Assembly (NCBI GenBank): GCA_013396915.1
Contig: VWZL01004332.1
Span: 248,515-312,514 of the forward strand
Direction of reading: 5' to 3'
Source of the DNA: Stercorarius parasiticus
Taxonomy: Eukaryota; Chordata; Aves; Charadriiformes; Stercorariidae
DNA length: 64,000 bases
Numbering within the stretch: the stretch's first letter is position 1; each line of letters begins with the position of its first letter. The translations under genes were made by a program, and so were the position numbers. Of the stretch, positions 47,862-58,757 are shown in pieces. The notes below the pieces were generated by a model that worked only from the letters and a program-made list of their open reading frames with translations, did no database searches and was not told the DNA's origin.

Positions 47862-48165
47862 CTGTTAGAAATGATAAAGACCTATTGATCTGCTAGCCCA
47901 GCCACCTGCAAATTTCAGACTGCACTCTACAGGATGTCTGCTATTGTTTTTTTTTCTAGACTGGTTTCAAAAGACTACATATTGACGATCCCACCACTTC
48001 CCTTGAGGTTTTATTCCAATTTTCACATATCTCCCTGTCAAGGGCTGGGACGGGGGGGGGGAGGGGGGGGAGATTGCTTTATATCCTGCCTAAATTATAA
48101 GTTCCTTAGTCTGTAACTGGATGTTCCCTTAAATTCTTCTTTTCTTGATGTTTACTCCCCTACAG
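47862..48165 (-). mobile_element. Ancient CR1-like LINE 3' end, antisense
   Basis: On the plus strand this reads as the reverse complement of an old CR1 3' end. GACCTATTGATCTGCTAGCCC (47,880-47,900) corresponds to the family's GACTAGATGAYCTAATAGGTC-type 3' segment. CCACCACTTCCCTTGAGG (about 47,990-48,008) corresponds to the codons for the LPREVV block near the ORF2 end. Beyond this, TATATCCTGCCTAAATTATAAG (48,081-48,102) fits the continuation in the same orientation. A G-run of about 19 bases (48,052-48,070) interrupts the element and is probably a later expansion. Similarity may continue weakly towards 48,300. The match is by recall of a common amniote CR1 relic, not by alignment software. 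Confidence 0.6.
48042..48070 (+). repeat. G-run with G-quadruplex potential
   Basis: GGGCTGGGAC followed by runs of about ten and eight G separated by A meets the usual G-quadruplex pattern. A C9 run lies 150 bp downstream (48,221-48,229) on the same strand, so the two could also pair with each other. It lies within the old antisense CR1 piece. Confidence 0.85.
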
Positions 48166-48529
48166 AAAGGTCTCCTTTTTACCTTTATTTACCCAGCTTT
48201 GATATTGCCTCAGAAATCAGCCCCCCCCCGAATGGTCATCCTGGTCAAATTTTCTGGTTGCCTTTTCCAGGTTGTTAGACTCTTTCTCTCCAAGTTCTGT
48301 GGGCAGCATAATTCTAGCAATCAGCTGTACAGGCTGACAGGCACAGAGAATAAGAGAAATCCAAGAGCGGAAGGACCTAATTAATAGAAAACTAGGAGAA
48401 GCATGTAAATGCAAGGAGTCAGAGCTTAAAATGAAAATGGGGAAAAACATGTCAGTTTTTTTTTTTAGAACCTTTGTAATTGTTTCATGTAGAAGCGCCC
48501 AAGGCTAACCAGCCTTTAGTGGATTGATA

Positions 48530-48745
48530 AAGGACCAATGTGTCGGCTCTTATTTAGTGGAAGAACCCAATTAATTATTATACAGAATTAGATGCCATTT
48601 AGCATTGCTTATATTACTGATGACTCGCTAATTTGGCTGGCTCTGATGTAATTACAATTAATTTACGTCCTTAATCCTAATGCTCTAACCTAGCTTTGAT
48701 TTAATCAGGTGATGTGGAGGTATCACAATCAAAGCAGCATTGAGG
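48530..48745. promoter_or_regulatory. Enhancer-like cluster of TAATTA, TAATCC, CTTTGAT and CAGGTG motifs
   Basis: Within about 215 bp there are CCAATTAATTATTA near 48,568-48,580 and GTAATTACAATTAATTTA at 48,649-48,665. An OTX/bicoid-type TAATCC sits at 48,672-48,677. TCF/LEF-type motifs face each other as CTTTGAT (48,694-48,700) and ATCAAAG (48,728-48,734), with a CAGGTG E-box between them (48,706-48,711). There is no open frame or repeat match. This motif set is typical of developmental enhancers. Function and conservation are inferred, not shown. Confidence 0.4.
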
Positions 48746-50454
48746 AACTCACTGCTAAAAAGAGATAATTACACCTTACAAAACATATCCTTCCTACCAC
48801 TCACATGTCTTGAAACACTGAATTCTCAGTCAGAAAATATCAGATAGCAAAGCCTAGTTAAAGTGCAGAGAAGAACTGAGGACACTGCTCAAGATTCGTC
48901 TTTCCCTTCTCTCAGAATATGCAAGAATAATTCTAGTTATTTAGCTGTGATCTACAGATCTCTGGATAAGCCTGAAGAACAGGTAAATCTTCATGCCATG
49001 CCATCGAGACAGGACAGGCGACGGACAGTAAAGCTGAATTGCCTATAACATGTAGAAGAACATACCAGTGCAAATTCAAATAGTAGCAACAAAGAGCTCA
49101 ATTCACGTTTGCCTTGGTGAAAAGACAAAGCAAAAGCACGTAATGATCTCCTTCTGGGGATGCTGGTCTTTTGCACCCCTTAATGCATCCCTAGTTGTCA
49201 GCTCCCCTTGGCCCTTTACCACTGTAGCAGCTTGAAGATTGCCGTTCCCTCTGTCTCATCCCAGAAAGACTGGCTTTACAAGGAATCCTAAAGGTGGGGA
49301 GAGACAAACAGGTCTCTCTCTGAGCCATTTCTACACTTGTTAGAGAGGTCCCTTGCTGTTGGTTTGTTTTCTGGTACAAGGGAGACAAGCAGTTTTGAGG
49401 AATTAGTCTTCTGGTGCTTTCTGAGAAACTACATACAAGGCAAGCCTGGATCCATAGCATGTCATTTTGTTGTGGGTTTCCTTCCCTCTTTCCCTTGCTT
49501 CCTGATTTCCGACTGGGCTGGAGATCTGCCCCCAGGCCCTTATAATACAGTGTAGTCTCTGCCTCATTTTCTCCTATTACTACTCTTTTTATACTCCTGT
49601 GTTGCATAGGTCTGAGAACTTTCCTGCTTGTTATATTTCTACACTGCTAGACTGTTAATCCATAGGTCATTAAGTTAATTTAAGTAATTATTGGGGAGGT
49701 ATTTTAGCTACTTATTCACTATTTAGCATATAATTTACATGTGCTCTACTATGAAAAGCTTCTTTGCTGCTGCTAAATTGAAAAGCACAGAAAGTTCCTC
49801 TCTCTCCCTTGGAGGCCAGCGTGACCAAAAAACAAGTGACTTCAGCTGAAGAAAGAATACCAGAGAAGAATGCATGTGGGGGCAATGCAAACCTCCTTAT
49901 TCCTTTGAAAACAGCACATCTTCTTTCAGCCCAGAATAGCATTTGTTAGTGAGGTTATCATAAGACTGGAAGTTAGATGGTTCACAGGCTGGACTGACAG
50001 AAAGCGTAGAGGGAATTTAATTTCAGTTACCTTGGTTATGTTGCTTTGCAACCATCAAAATGCCCTTATTTCCTACAACCATGCTGCCATAAGCTGGAAT
50101 ACAGTTACAAAACACTGAGCTTACTGTTACTGATGGCAACCGAAGGAACTGCCATAACTTACTGTCTTGTGTTTTGTTAAATAAAAGCAGGACACTTTTA
50201 TGAGAAAGGACATTAGCTTCCATTATGCTTGCCTGCTGTGATACCTTCTACTACATGCAGGGCCAAATTCGTGAGCCCGTGTGAAAGGCCTGTCTTTAAA
50301 GGATCCACATCTTCCCATCTCTCCTTTCGTTAATTCACAGTGTACAACATTTGCCCAGATGTAGTGGAGAGAAGGTGAGCAGGCTTTCCCTCATCCCCCT
50401 TCCCCTTGTCTCATACTTCATTGTATTCAGGCTCCTGCATGCTCAAGTCATCCC
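48746..50454. other. Unique DNA, no gene seen
   Basis: A 138-codon minus frame (49,191-49,607) and an overlapping plus frame (49,337-49,555) compete for the same bases; neither shows a domain or flanking splice signals that make it convincing. No repeat recognised. Confidence 0.45.
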
Positions 50455-50553
50455 AGTTCAGTACAGCACTTAATCTTATCAATATGCTTAAGTCCTGCTA
50501 AAGTCCCTGAGAGTTAAGCATACATTTATATGCTTTGCTGAAAAGAGACGGGC
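50455..50553. repeat. Old palindromic dispersed repeat, copy 2
   Basis: This shares with copy 1 (12.3-12.5 kb) the ordered words GCACTTAATC, ATGCTTAAGTC, GTTAAGCATA and TATGCTTTGCTGAAA. The left part (50,455-50,493, ending ATATGCTTAA) and the right part (50,513-50,546, beginning TTAAGCATA) are imperfect reverse complements, including an exact TTAAGCATA/TATGCTTAA pair. The arms are more diverged than in copy 1, with small length differences. The repeated presence in one 64-kb window, 38 kb apart, supports a dispersed family over a chance palindrome. Confidence 0.55.
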
Positions 50554-51470
50554 TGCTTAAGCAGAGCGCCAAGAGCAGACTGCACATCCTCGTCTGTGTG
50601 CAGATCAGGTCCAAATTGTTGCAAGCGCTTTCATAGTCAGTCTCTAAGACAAGCCTGGCTTTATCAAGTCATCAGGGTTTGCACAGAGGAGAAAGAAGAG
50701 AGGGTAGTTTTGAGAGGGGAGAAGAACTGTCCCTTCTGTATATATGAAATCATCTCCCCAACAGCTGAAAGAACTGCAGATGTGTTGTTTTGAGATGCCT
50801 TCTCTCTCTACAGTAGGCATGCTCCAGAGGAGATAATGGCTGCCATCCCACCGAGAGCGCTGTTATATGATCCTCTTTCAGTTATTTGAAATATGGACTC
50901 CACTCAGAGGACTCTAGGAATAGCTGCTCCAGCTGTTCTGGAGAGATAGAAAGCTGTCACAGGAGACATCGTTAGACTCTGGTAAAATCAGCGGTTGCAC
51001 TAAAGATCTCACATAAACTCCTTAATGGTTTGTACCATTCAGTTAGGAGTCAAGGAGAAGTCAAATGTGGTCTATGACTATAAGGCAGTTTGTATTCCAG
51101 GCATCAAGGCTGCACTTGAATTTGGCAGACAGAATAGGAAAGACCCTACATGGATCCTTTTATCAAGTGTCTGAGCAGTTACTTGATCTAAGAGGTCTGT
51201 ATACCTGCAACCAGCAATGTAAATGTCTGAGACAAATTACAAGGCAGCAGTAGTGTTACAGTGAAGGATGAAAGTGCACACAGAAAGGCAAACAAGCAAA
51301 GCATTACAACAGCCACTTAATGGCAAACACATTTATTAACATCAAGTGTGATGTTTGTAGGTTTTCCCTGCCACAACCAGCTGCAGATGCCAGCCACTTA
51401 AAAAGATGAAAGAGTGCAGTGAATAAAATAGAGGGATTTTTTTTTTCCTTTTTTTTTTTTTTTTCCCCAG

Positions 51471-51655
51471 CATAGTCTGCCTGCATTCTTGGCAGTGGAA
51501 GCAGGCTCCTAGCTCTGTCTTCGAAGGAACAAAAGCCATGCTGGCACACAGCGAGCAACTTGATTTCACAAGGCCTCCTGGGAAGACTGTACAGGAGCAC
51601 AGCTCTGTGTCTGGCAGCTGCATCCTTGAATAAAAAGAGGAGGAGGAAAAGGGCA
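51471..51655 (+). other. Terminal-exon-like segment after a very long pyrimidine tract (candidate)
   Basis: T10-CC-T16-CCCCAG (51,437-51,470) is an unusually strong acceptor-like tract. Downstream, one frame stays open for about 53 codons and stops at a TAA that overlaps an AATAAA at 51,629-51,634; a second AATAAA lies at 51,738-51,743. This layout resembles a last exon, but the peptide is not recognisable. The T-run could equally be the antisense A-tail of an old insertion. Long minus-strand frames at 51,304-51,711 depend on lysine codons from the same homopolymer and are not regarded as genes. Confidence 0.12.
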
Positions 51656-53015
51656 CGAAGGAAGGAGCACGCAAGGTCTCCATACCATACATGAGAAGCT
51701 TTTACACACAATCAGACATCCTTGCCCCAAAGTATTCAATAAAAGAAGTGTTCAAGGTGAATGACTATACTTACTGCAAACCACAGCAGCACATTTCACA
51801 GGCTACTGTTCTTTTATTAGAAACACTTCTCAAAGGTTTTATTGCCACCCATAGATTGTAAGTGTTCAGGGTTCTTAAGCATACGAAAAATAATGAAGTA
51901 GTAGAACTAAATAAAGAATTGAAAATTCAAGATACTTTATAAAGCAAAATTAGCATTCTTTCCTTTCACTTTTTGCTTTTACTCAGGAGAAATATGCAGT
52001 CAAAATTCCAGTGTAGAATGGTCATATCTCAGTGGAGAACAGCACTTTATTTCAGTTGAAGGCATTGACTCAAAATAGGTATTTTATCATGCCAGTGGTA
52101 TGACATGGACAGAAAACAGCTACAGAAATGAATGCATGACTCAATGGAAATTCAGACAGAGATAAAGATATTCATATTAGTACTGGATTAGTTCTGAAAT
52201 CTGAGAGTGTGAGGCAAACCTTCCACATTTACGGTACCGATTTGCACCAAGTCCTTGATGTCTGAGTAAGTGAGGTACAACTAAAAGCTTGCAAACTTTA
52301 GAACCTTAAAAATATTATGAAGTTCAATGAAGACAGGACACTTTTCTTAAAAGGTAAATAGAGTCAAGGATTTTCTGTATTTCAAAGTCCTAGAAAAGTT
52401 ATGGGCAAATTAGAAAAAGAAGAGAGGAAAATTACTATTACTGTGATAATATTGGTGTCTCAGCACATTTCCAGGATTGGTCTTTTCATTTAAGTCCAGT
52501 GTATTTAGACTCATGCAGAGAATTAAATTAATCGTTATACAATGGAAATCAGGACAAATTTCCTTAAGGGCATATTGACATTTTATCTCTCTTGTTCATT
52601 GGCATAGATGTAAACAGGAGCTGCGAAAGAGCGAGAATCTCTTCTCTTGCCTATTTCACATTCGTAAATCACAGCAGGGCTTAATCTGACATCCCCATTC
52701 TTCCAGCAGGGAAGAATAAGGGAGGGCATGCACTCCCTGAAAGTAAACCTCTGGCAGTATAGCCAAACAAGAAGCAGTGTTCAGTTCTCCAAGCAAGATG
52801 CTGATAGTAATAATAATAAACACCTGGTTATCTGAAACCATTGTCAGAGAAAGAGTTTATTTTAGCTATTAGCAGTACCTGGTGGATCAGATTAATTCTT
52901 ATTCTTACTCTGACTTTTTTTTTTTTTTTAAATCATAAATAGGTCTACTACTTCAGAAGGTCTCCCAGCATAAGAAAGATTGCTGCAGGTATAAATTTCA
53001 GAGAATAGGGCCTTT

Positions 53016-53062
53016 AAAACAAAAAACAAAACAAAAAAAAAAAACCCAAAACAAACCAAAGA
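53016..53062 (+). repeat. A-rich tract
   Basis: An A-rich run of the form AAAACAAAAAACAAAAC then A12 CCCAAAACAAACC. It could be the degenerate tail of an old insertion, but no element is recognisable on its 5' side (52,700-53,010). Confidence 0.7.
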
Positions 53063-55428
53063 ACAAACCCTCGCCCATGACGTGTTATTTTTATGCCAAA
53101 TCCTTGCTAGTTAAGAATTGTTTTCTGTGTCAAGCAGAATTTGTTGCTGGTTCAATATTGTAAATGTTGCTGTGAGTTTATGATAATTATGTAACCCAAA
53201 TAAAACAGACCATGTTGGTTGTCCATAGTGGTCACCTCATTTCTTTGATGGCTGATCACCTTGGGTTAGTAGGTTAAGTAGCTTACTCTCAGCAGAATCA
53301 AATAAACCTATCTGGTCATAACCCTTACATCTTAGTAGTGTTACTTACTCATCTTTAGCCCAGTTGATCTGAATAGTGGGGACCTTGAGCCTCTTAGGCT
53401 CTTTTAAACTTGTTTTTTTAGAGTTTGAGTACAGTATCTCACTGCAGCATCTTATTGCAGCTGCTGTGTCGATAATGGTCCGCTCTTTTGTCCCTCTTGA
53501 CAAGCCATGCACAACATATTCTATGGCTCTGAAGATAGTCTCATTCTCGCAGACATAAACTGAGTAATCATCTTTCTATTTCAAGCAGGGGCTCCACAGC
53601 AATTGGCATATTTATTTCTAATCAACTTTTAAAATGGCATCATTCAGAGGTGCATAACCACATTACTTAATTTTCAGTCTGTATTGCTATCGATTTCTAA
53701 TATTCTCTCCAGATACAGGACATCACTCAATAAAGCAGTTTTTTTACATAACATGTTTATCTGCCAGCCAAAAAGCTGGGGAAATCTAGTAATACTTTTC
53801 TAAATTTAGGATTACAGCTCTTTCATAAATGACTTGATATGACTATCTACTGACATGATGCATAAGTACATACATTGTATTTTTCAATAAATTTCTGAAA
53901 TAAAAAAAAACATAAAGCACTAGGAAAATTAACTTTGGTTAAAAAAAACAGGAAAAAACCCCACTAAAATATTTTTCTTTAAGGCAGACACTAACTCTAT
54001 GTTTGAGTTCTTAATTTCTACTTAGAGCAGAGACTTCCTAGGGTTCATTGTTTTGGGTGAAGAATGTTAGTTCCTGATGACTTGCAAAGAGAAATAAACA
54101 CAAGATACATCTGGGAAACTGAGGAAATGGGAAACATTATAGTTCAATTTAATTACTAGTTATGGGATGGAAAGAACTGGATTTATTCAGTGAGGAAAGA
54201 AGAAACCGGAAAGAACACCGAATGCTTTTAGATATTTATCAGTTGAAACCCTGATAAAAGCGTGAAAAGAGGTTGCTGTGAAAAGTTTTCTATACAAAGT
54301 TTTGAGCCTGCTCTCTCTGAAATGTGCTTGAAGTGGACCTCACAAGTGGTACACAGGGTTTTCAGCTCTGGCAATTCCCAACATCTGATACTAACCAGTT
54401 ACATGGGAACCCCATTTTCCACTGAAATACGAGCATATTTCTGTCTCTCTTTGCAAGAAAAGACATCAATAATGTGGATTGAGTACTCAAACTTGAGAGC
54501 TCAAAATAGTAAAATCAAATAAAAAAGTACTTAATGTTAACAGTGTTATGATGATGATATTCTAAAAAACCTGCACAAATTTTGGTACATCAGATTAATA
54601 ATTTTTAAAGCCTGATTTTGCCAAAACTGAACTGTTTTAAGTGAACTGTAGAAGACTAATTTGCTTAATTATTACAACAATATTCAGAAGGCCTGTTTGC
54701 TTGCTTTTAAACAAAATCACTGTTTTCCAAAAAGCAGCTCAGTTCAATGAATTTAAACCACTTGTGAATTCATATTGCCCAGAAGTCCTTGAGAACTCAA
54801 GGATTTGTCAAAAAAAGTATAAACTTCATAAAAAATATGTACATTCAACACAGTAAATATTTAAATAGTCATTTAGTGTGTGCATTTGATCCATTCCGGC
54901 ATCAATGTTCAGTGCATGATTTCCACATTCCTATTTTAGACAGATGGAAAGTCTTATTCTGAATTAAGTCAGAGAGTCCAAATCAGAAAAGTCAGTTATT
55001 AACCTCTACAATTCATCAAAAGTAGTGTAAACACCCTCTGCTTAAGAGAAATGTGATACAACATACCTCTTAAAAAGAGACACAACACTTATTTCACAGG
55101 AATTACTTGCTCACATAACTGAAGAGCTGAGCAAACAAAAACCCCTCACCTATGGGGACTAAGCTATATTTAAATATATTTGCTTCTGAATTCACTTTTG
55201 TGAGAACTTCAACCAACTTCCTTCAGTTTAGAGAGAATGACAATCACAAATGAAGTTAACAATAATTTCAGCGTACATGAAACTTGAATGAGCCAATGTG
55301 GAAGCCTGGTCCTATGAATAACTATATTCAATCAGGGGAAAAAACGTCACCTGTGTATGCAGTCAAAACAATTCAAACTGCAAATATAAACAATGAATAG
55401 CAAGTACTCAAAGGACCACTGACAAAAA

Positions 55429-55508
55429 ACAGTTTGTCAGCAATTCACTGCCTGAAATACATTAACAACAAACATTTGCTGAGTAATTGCAATCAACAAA
55501 TTTGTTGA
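55429..55508. repeat. Cluster of perfect short palindromes
   Basis: CTGACAAA (55,429-55,436) pairs exactly with TTTGTCAG (55,443-55,450). About 45 bp on, TCAACAAATTTGTTGA (55,493-55,508) is a perfect 16-bp palindrome without a loop. GTTGA/TCAAC recurs at about 55,520-55,537. The surrounding DNA is AT-rich and rich in CAACA/TGTTG words. It may be a protein-dimer binding cluster or a local foldback; no gene is near. Confidence 0.7.
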
Positions 55509-57273
55509 AACACATACAGTTGACAGACAATCTATCAACAGGAAAAAAAAAAAAGATAAACATATGAGAGAAGTCTTCACAGTTCATAGTTCTTTCACTA
55601 AGCTTTGTGGCCCAACAAACTTGAAATTCGGAGAGTTACCACCAGCCCTCCTGCCTTCCCTGTGCTTACACTAATTCTAATGCTATTTACAACATTGCTA
55701 ACCCAATTATTTCTGTATAGTTAGAGAGTCGGTGTCTTTGGATCAAACTTTGTACTGTAAGATTATCACAGACAATACTTGCTTTATTTGTTTATTCTCA
55801 AACTGTATGTGTCCTTTAAAAAGAGTAATTGGGTCAAGTGAAACACTGGAGAGAAGGAGACGGTCTCCCCCTGGAAAGGAACAGAGCCTACTCAAGCTCA
55901 GAAAGATAAAACAGCTGAGAGGTGGCAGGAGAAGAGAACAAGAGAATCATTACAAGTAACAGGGGTCCTGATGCTCACACGCAGAAGCAGAGTGTTTGCT
56001 GGGAGTCCCAGGGAGCAGGTGGTAATGCATTAGAGGACAGCAGTTTTCAGGGGGGATTGGACAGTCTGTTGCAGTTCAGAAAGTAAGCACAGAGTATCTA
56101 CAGAAGCATTTTAGTAGCTCAGAGGTGCATCTTTAAAGCAAATTTCCCCATTTTCCACACTTACCATGCTTTGATACATGCCATGAAGCTATTTTGGAAC
56201 ATGCAAGTTGAAGTTCTTTAGATGAAATTAAACTGGTAAATATTTTCCAGGAGCACTTCTAATGTGCTCTGACACCTAATGGGTATTCAGTCCATAGGAC
56301 TAGACTAGGGCTAGACCAAAATAACCCCCTGAAATACTTACGGCTGGGCATTGCTGCCTCAGTATCAAGTATTTGCTCTACAAAACCACTCCTATTGCCC
56401 TTCAATATCTGTTAACATGGATATAGGCAACTGATATTAAAACCGATATGAAGGCAACTGAAACCAAGCCTAGAAGTAAGGATACATATAAACGCACAGT
56501 AGGTAGGTTGCGATTGGTTCACAAACTCCGTATTCTGTCTCACTGAGCCATTTCAAGGTTTTCCTAGTGTTAAGTATCCCCTTTCACAGTACAATAAAAT
56601 TTGGGCTTTTTGAATTTAAAAGCCTTTTGGTCTATCTGGCATGCTCAAGCAAGGAAAAGGTATAGGCAGGTCCTCTTCAAGTTTCTTACTTGACCACCAT
56701 TTGGACATCTTCATATCATTCTTTCAACTCCTGGATAACTCCTGGAAATGCTGTCCTATACAAACATTAGTAACAATAATTGTTATTGGTCCAGGCTTCT
56801 AACTCTTTTGTCTGGTCCATCATTCCTAAGGTATCATCAGAATTCCAGCCATGCACAGTAAGCTGCATACCATAAGGAAAGAAAGGGGATTAAAAACTTA
56901 CTTACATATTAAAGAATGAACCAAATTCCCATAGACTTAGTAAATACATTGCTGTACCTAGAAGTGGTATTCTTTTACTTCTGAAATGGAGGATATTTAC
57001 GTAGAAAATAACGGGTATGTTTGGCAACAAGTAAGGAGTATGACTAAAACTAAAGAAATCAGAGAACACTTGGCATAAATAACCCAATTACACAGGCTCT
57101 TGAACTGGAATCTTTAATAATGTACAAAGTAGAACACAGACATGCAGCACAGCTAATGCTTGCAAATGAGCAGGTCTGCGATGCATAAACAGTTTCCCAA
57201 AGCAAGGATAACATAAAGAATACGGTACCTAAAAAAATCCCTCAAAACCCCACCCCAAACAAAGCAGGCATAA

Positions 57274-57305
57274 GAAAATAAAATAATTCAATAAAATAAA
57301 ATAGG
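57274..57305 (+). repeat. (AATAA)n-type low-complexity tract
   Basis: AAAATAAAATAATTC then AATAAAATAAAATAGG: an imperfect pentanucleotide-like A/T repeat in unique DNA. Confidence 0.7.
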
Positions 57306-58705
57306 GTTAAGAAAAAAGTCTATTCAAATTGCATTTAGAAAAATTTCAACAGAGAAAAGAAGCTGAAACCTAGCGGAGACCAATATATCATAGTAAACCT
57401 ACTGTAAATAAATTAGCGTGTTTCCTCACAGTCCACATTGTTAGCTCAAGCTCTTTGTAACCCATCCTTCCTGTTGTCATCCAGCTAATTTCATTCAGTC
57501 AATACGTATGCACACAACTAGTTTGGTTCACAAGGGTTCCTGAGGATAGCTGTACTATTTCACATTTCCTGCTCAATCTGAACTGCCGCAAGGTGCTGGA
57601 ATTGCAGCCTCAAGGGCTAGAAATAACTCTAAACTGCAGAAGAGCTGAAACAGTGCAAGTTCCTTCACAATAACAGAGAAACGTATTTGAGCAGGAGACT
57701 GCAATTAGACAGCAAAGGGCACTTGGATCTCTCTCAATTCTACCCTGGTGCCCCTCCTAAGGCTACAAAGTGCACAGATTCCGTGTGGATTGCACATGCA
57801 CAGATTAGGAGATGCTGCAAAGACACACCATAAATTCCAAACCGCCGCTTTGCAGGGCTCAGTGGAGGCAAACATCCTCACACGCAGGTAGCCCTCCTAA
57901 GTTCACCAGGGCATCATATGGTTGCAGAGATCTGTGATTACAGTATCAAATATGAGAACTGAATTATGTCACAGTTTCCGGGAATTTTTAGGACAGAGGT
58001 CGTTTGAGTAAATACATTTTTCTCTTGTTATATATCTATTAGCCTTTACAGTGCTGATGTGAACACTGGAACAAGAGCTGAGAGAGAAAGGCGATGCTCC
58101 TCACACAAAGAGTATTCCATGACTATCTTTTCTGACCATGAGCCAATGGCTTAACTTTTCAGTGACATTTAAAATCTATTACATAGAACTTCCTGCCTTA
58201 TGAAATATTTTCAAGTTAAATTTATATTTATAAAATATACCATGAAAGAGTATTTATAAGATACTACTTAGTATGTTTGGGCAGAAAATTTAGTTCCATC
58301 AAAATCAAAATCCCATCCTACAATTACGATTTTTTTTGCACACAATACACCACATTTGAAAAAAAATCAGTTTGGATCAGTCTAATGCTTATTTGACTAA
58401 TTTCAAGATATTTAGCTGTGCTTTCAGGTATTTTAAAGTTCTGAAACACTTTGGAAAATTTCTCCAACTCTTTAGAATGAAAATTTCCTGCCTGTAATTT
58501 TGTCTCGGGCAAATTATTATTTTCCATATAAACTCATATTTGGCTAGAAAAAGTGTCAAACTTTAAATAGAACATTTTATTTTCTGTTAAGGTGTAATTA
58601 TTTTGTGACTAGTTTCATATCTCACTTCGGGTCACACAATGCAAAGGCTGTCCTCCTTTTACATATTTTACCTTTTGGTTTATTCATGAATACAGAAGTG
58701 GGGTA

Positions 58706-58757
58706 TTATAGGGCCTGACCCATTGGCCAAACTTCCAATAGCCATTGAAAGCAATCG
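58706..58757. repeat. Possible small palindromic relic (GGGCCTGACCCATTGG)
   Basis: TATAGGGCCTGACCCATTGG, then CCAATAGCCATTGAAAGCAAT, resembles by recall the GGGCCTGATCCAAAGCCCATTGAAGTCAATGG relic. It could be a decayed member of the same palindromic class as the 6.1-kb piece. Weak. Confidence 0.3.

Noticed and set aside
49191..49607. 138-codon minus-strand open frame
   Set aside because: Competes with an open frame on the other strand over the same bases; composition looks like random translation and no motif is seen.
51304..51711. Two overlapping minus-strand frames of 135 and 116 codons
   Set aside because: Both depend on a lysine run translated from the poly-T/poly-A tract; this is a homopolymer artefact.
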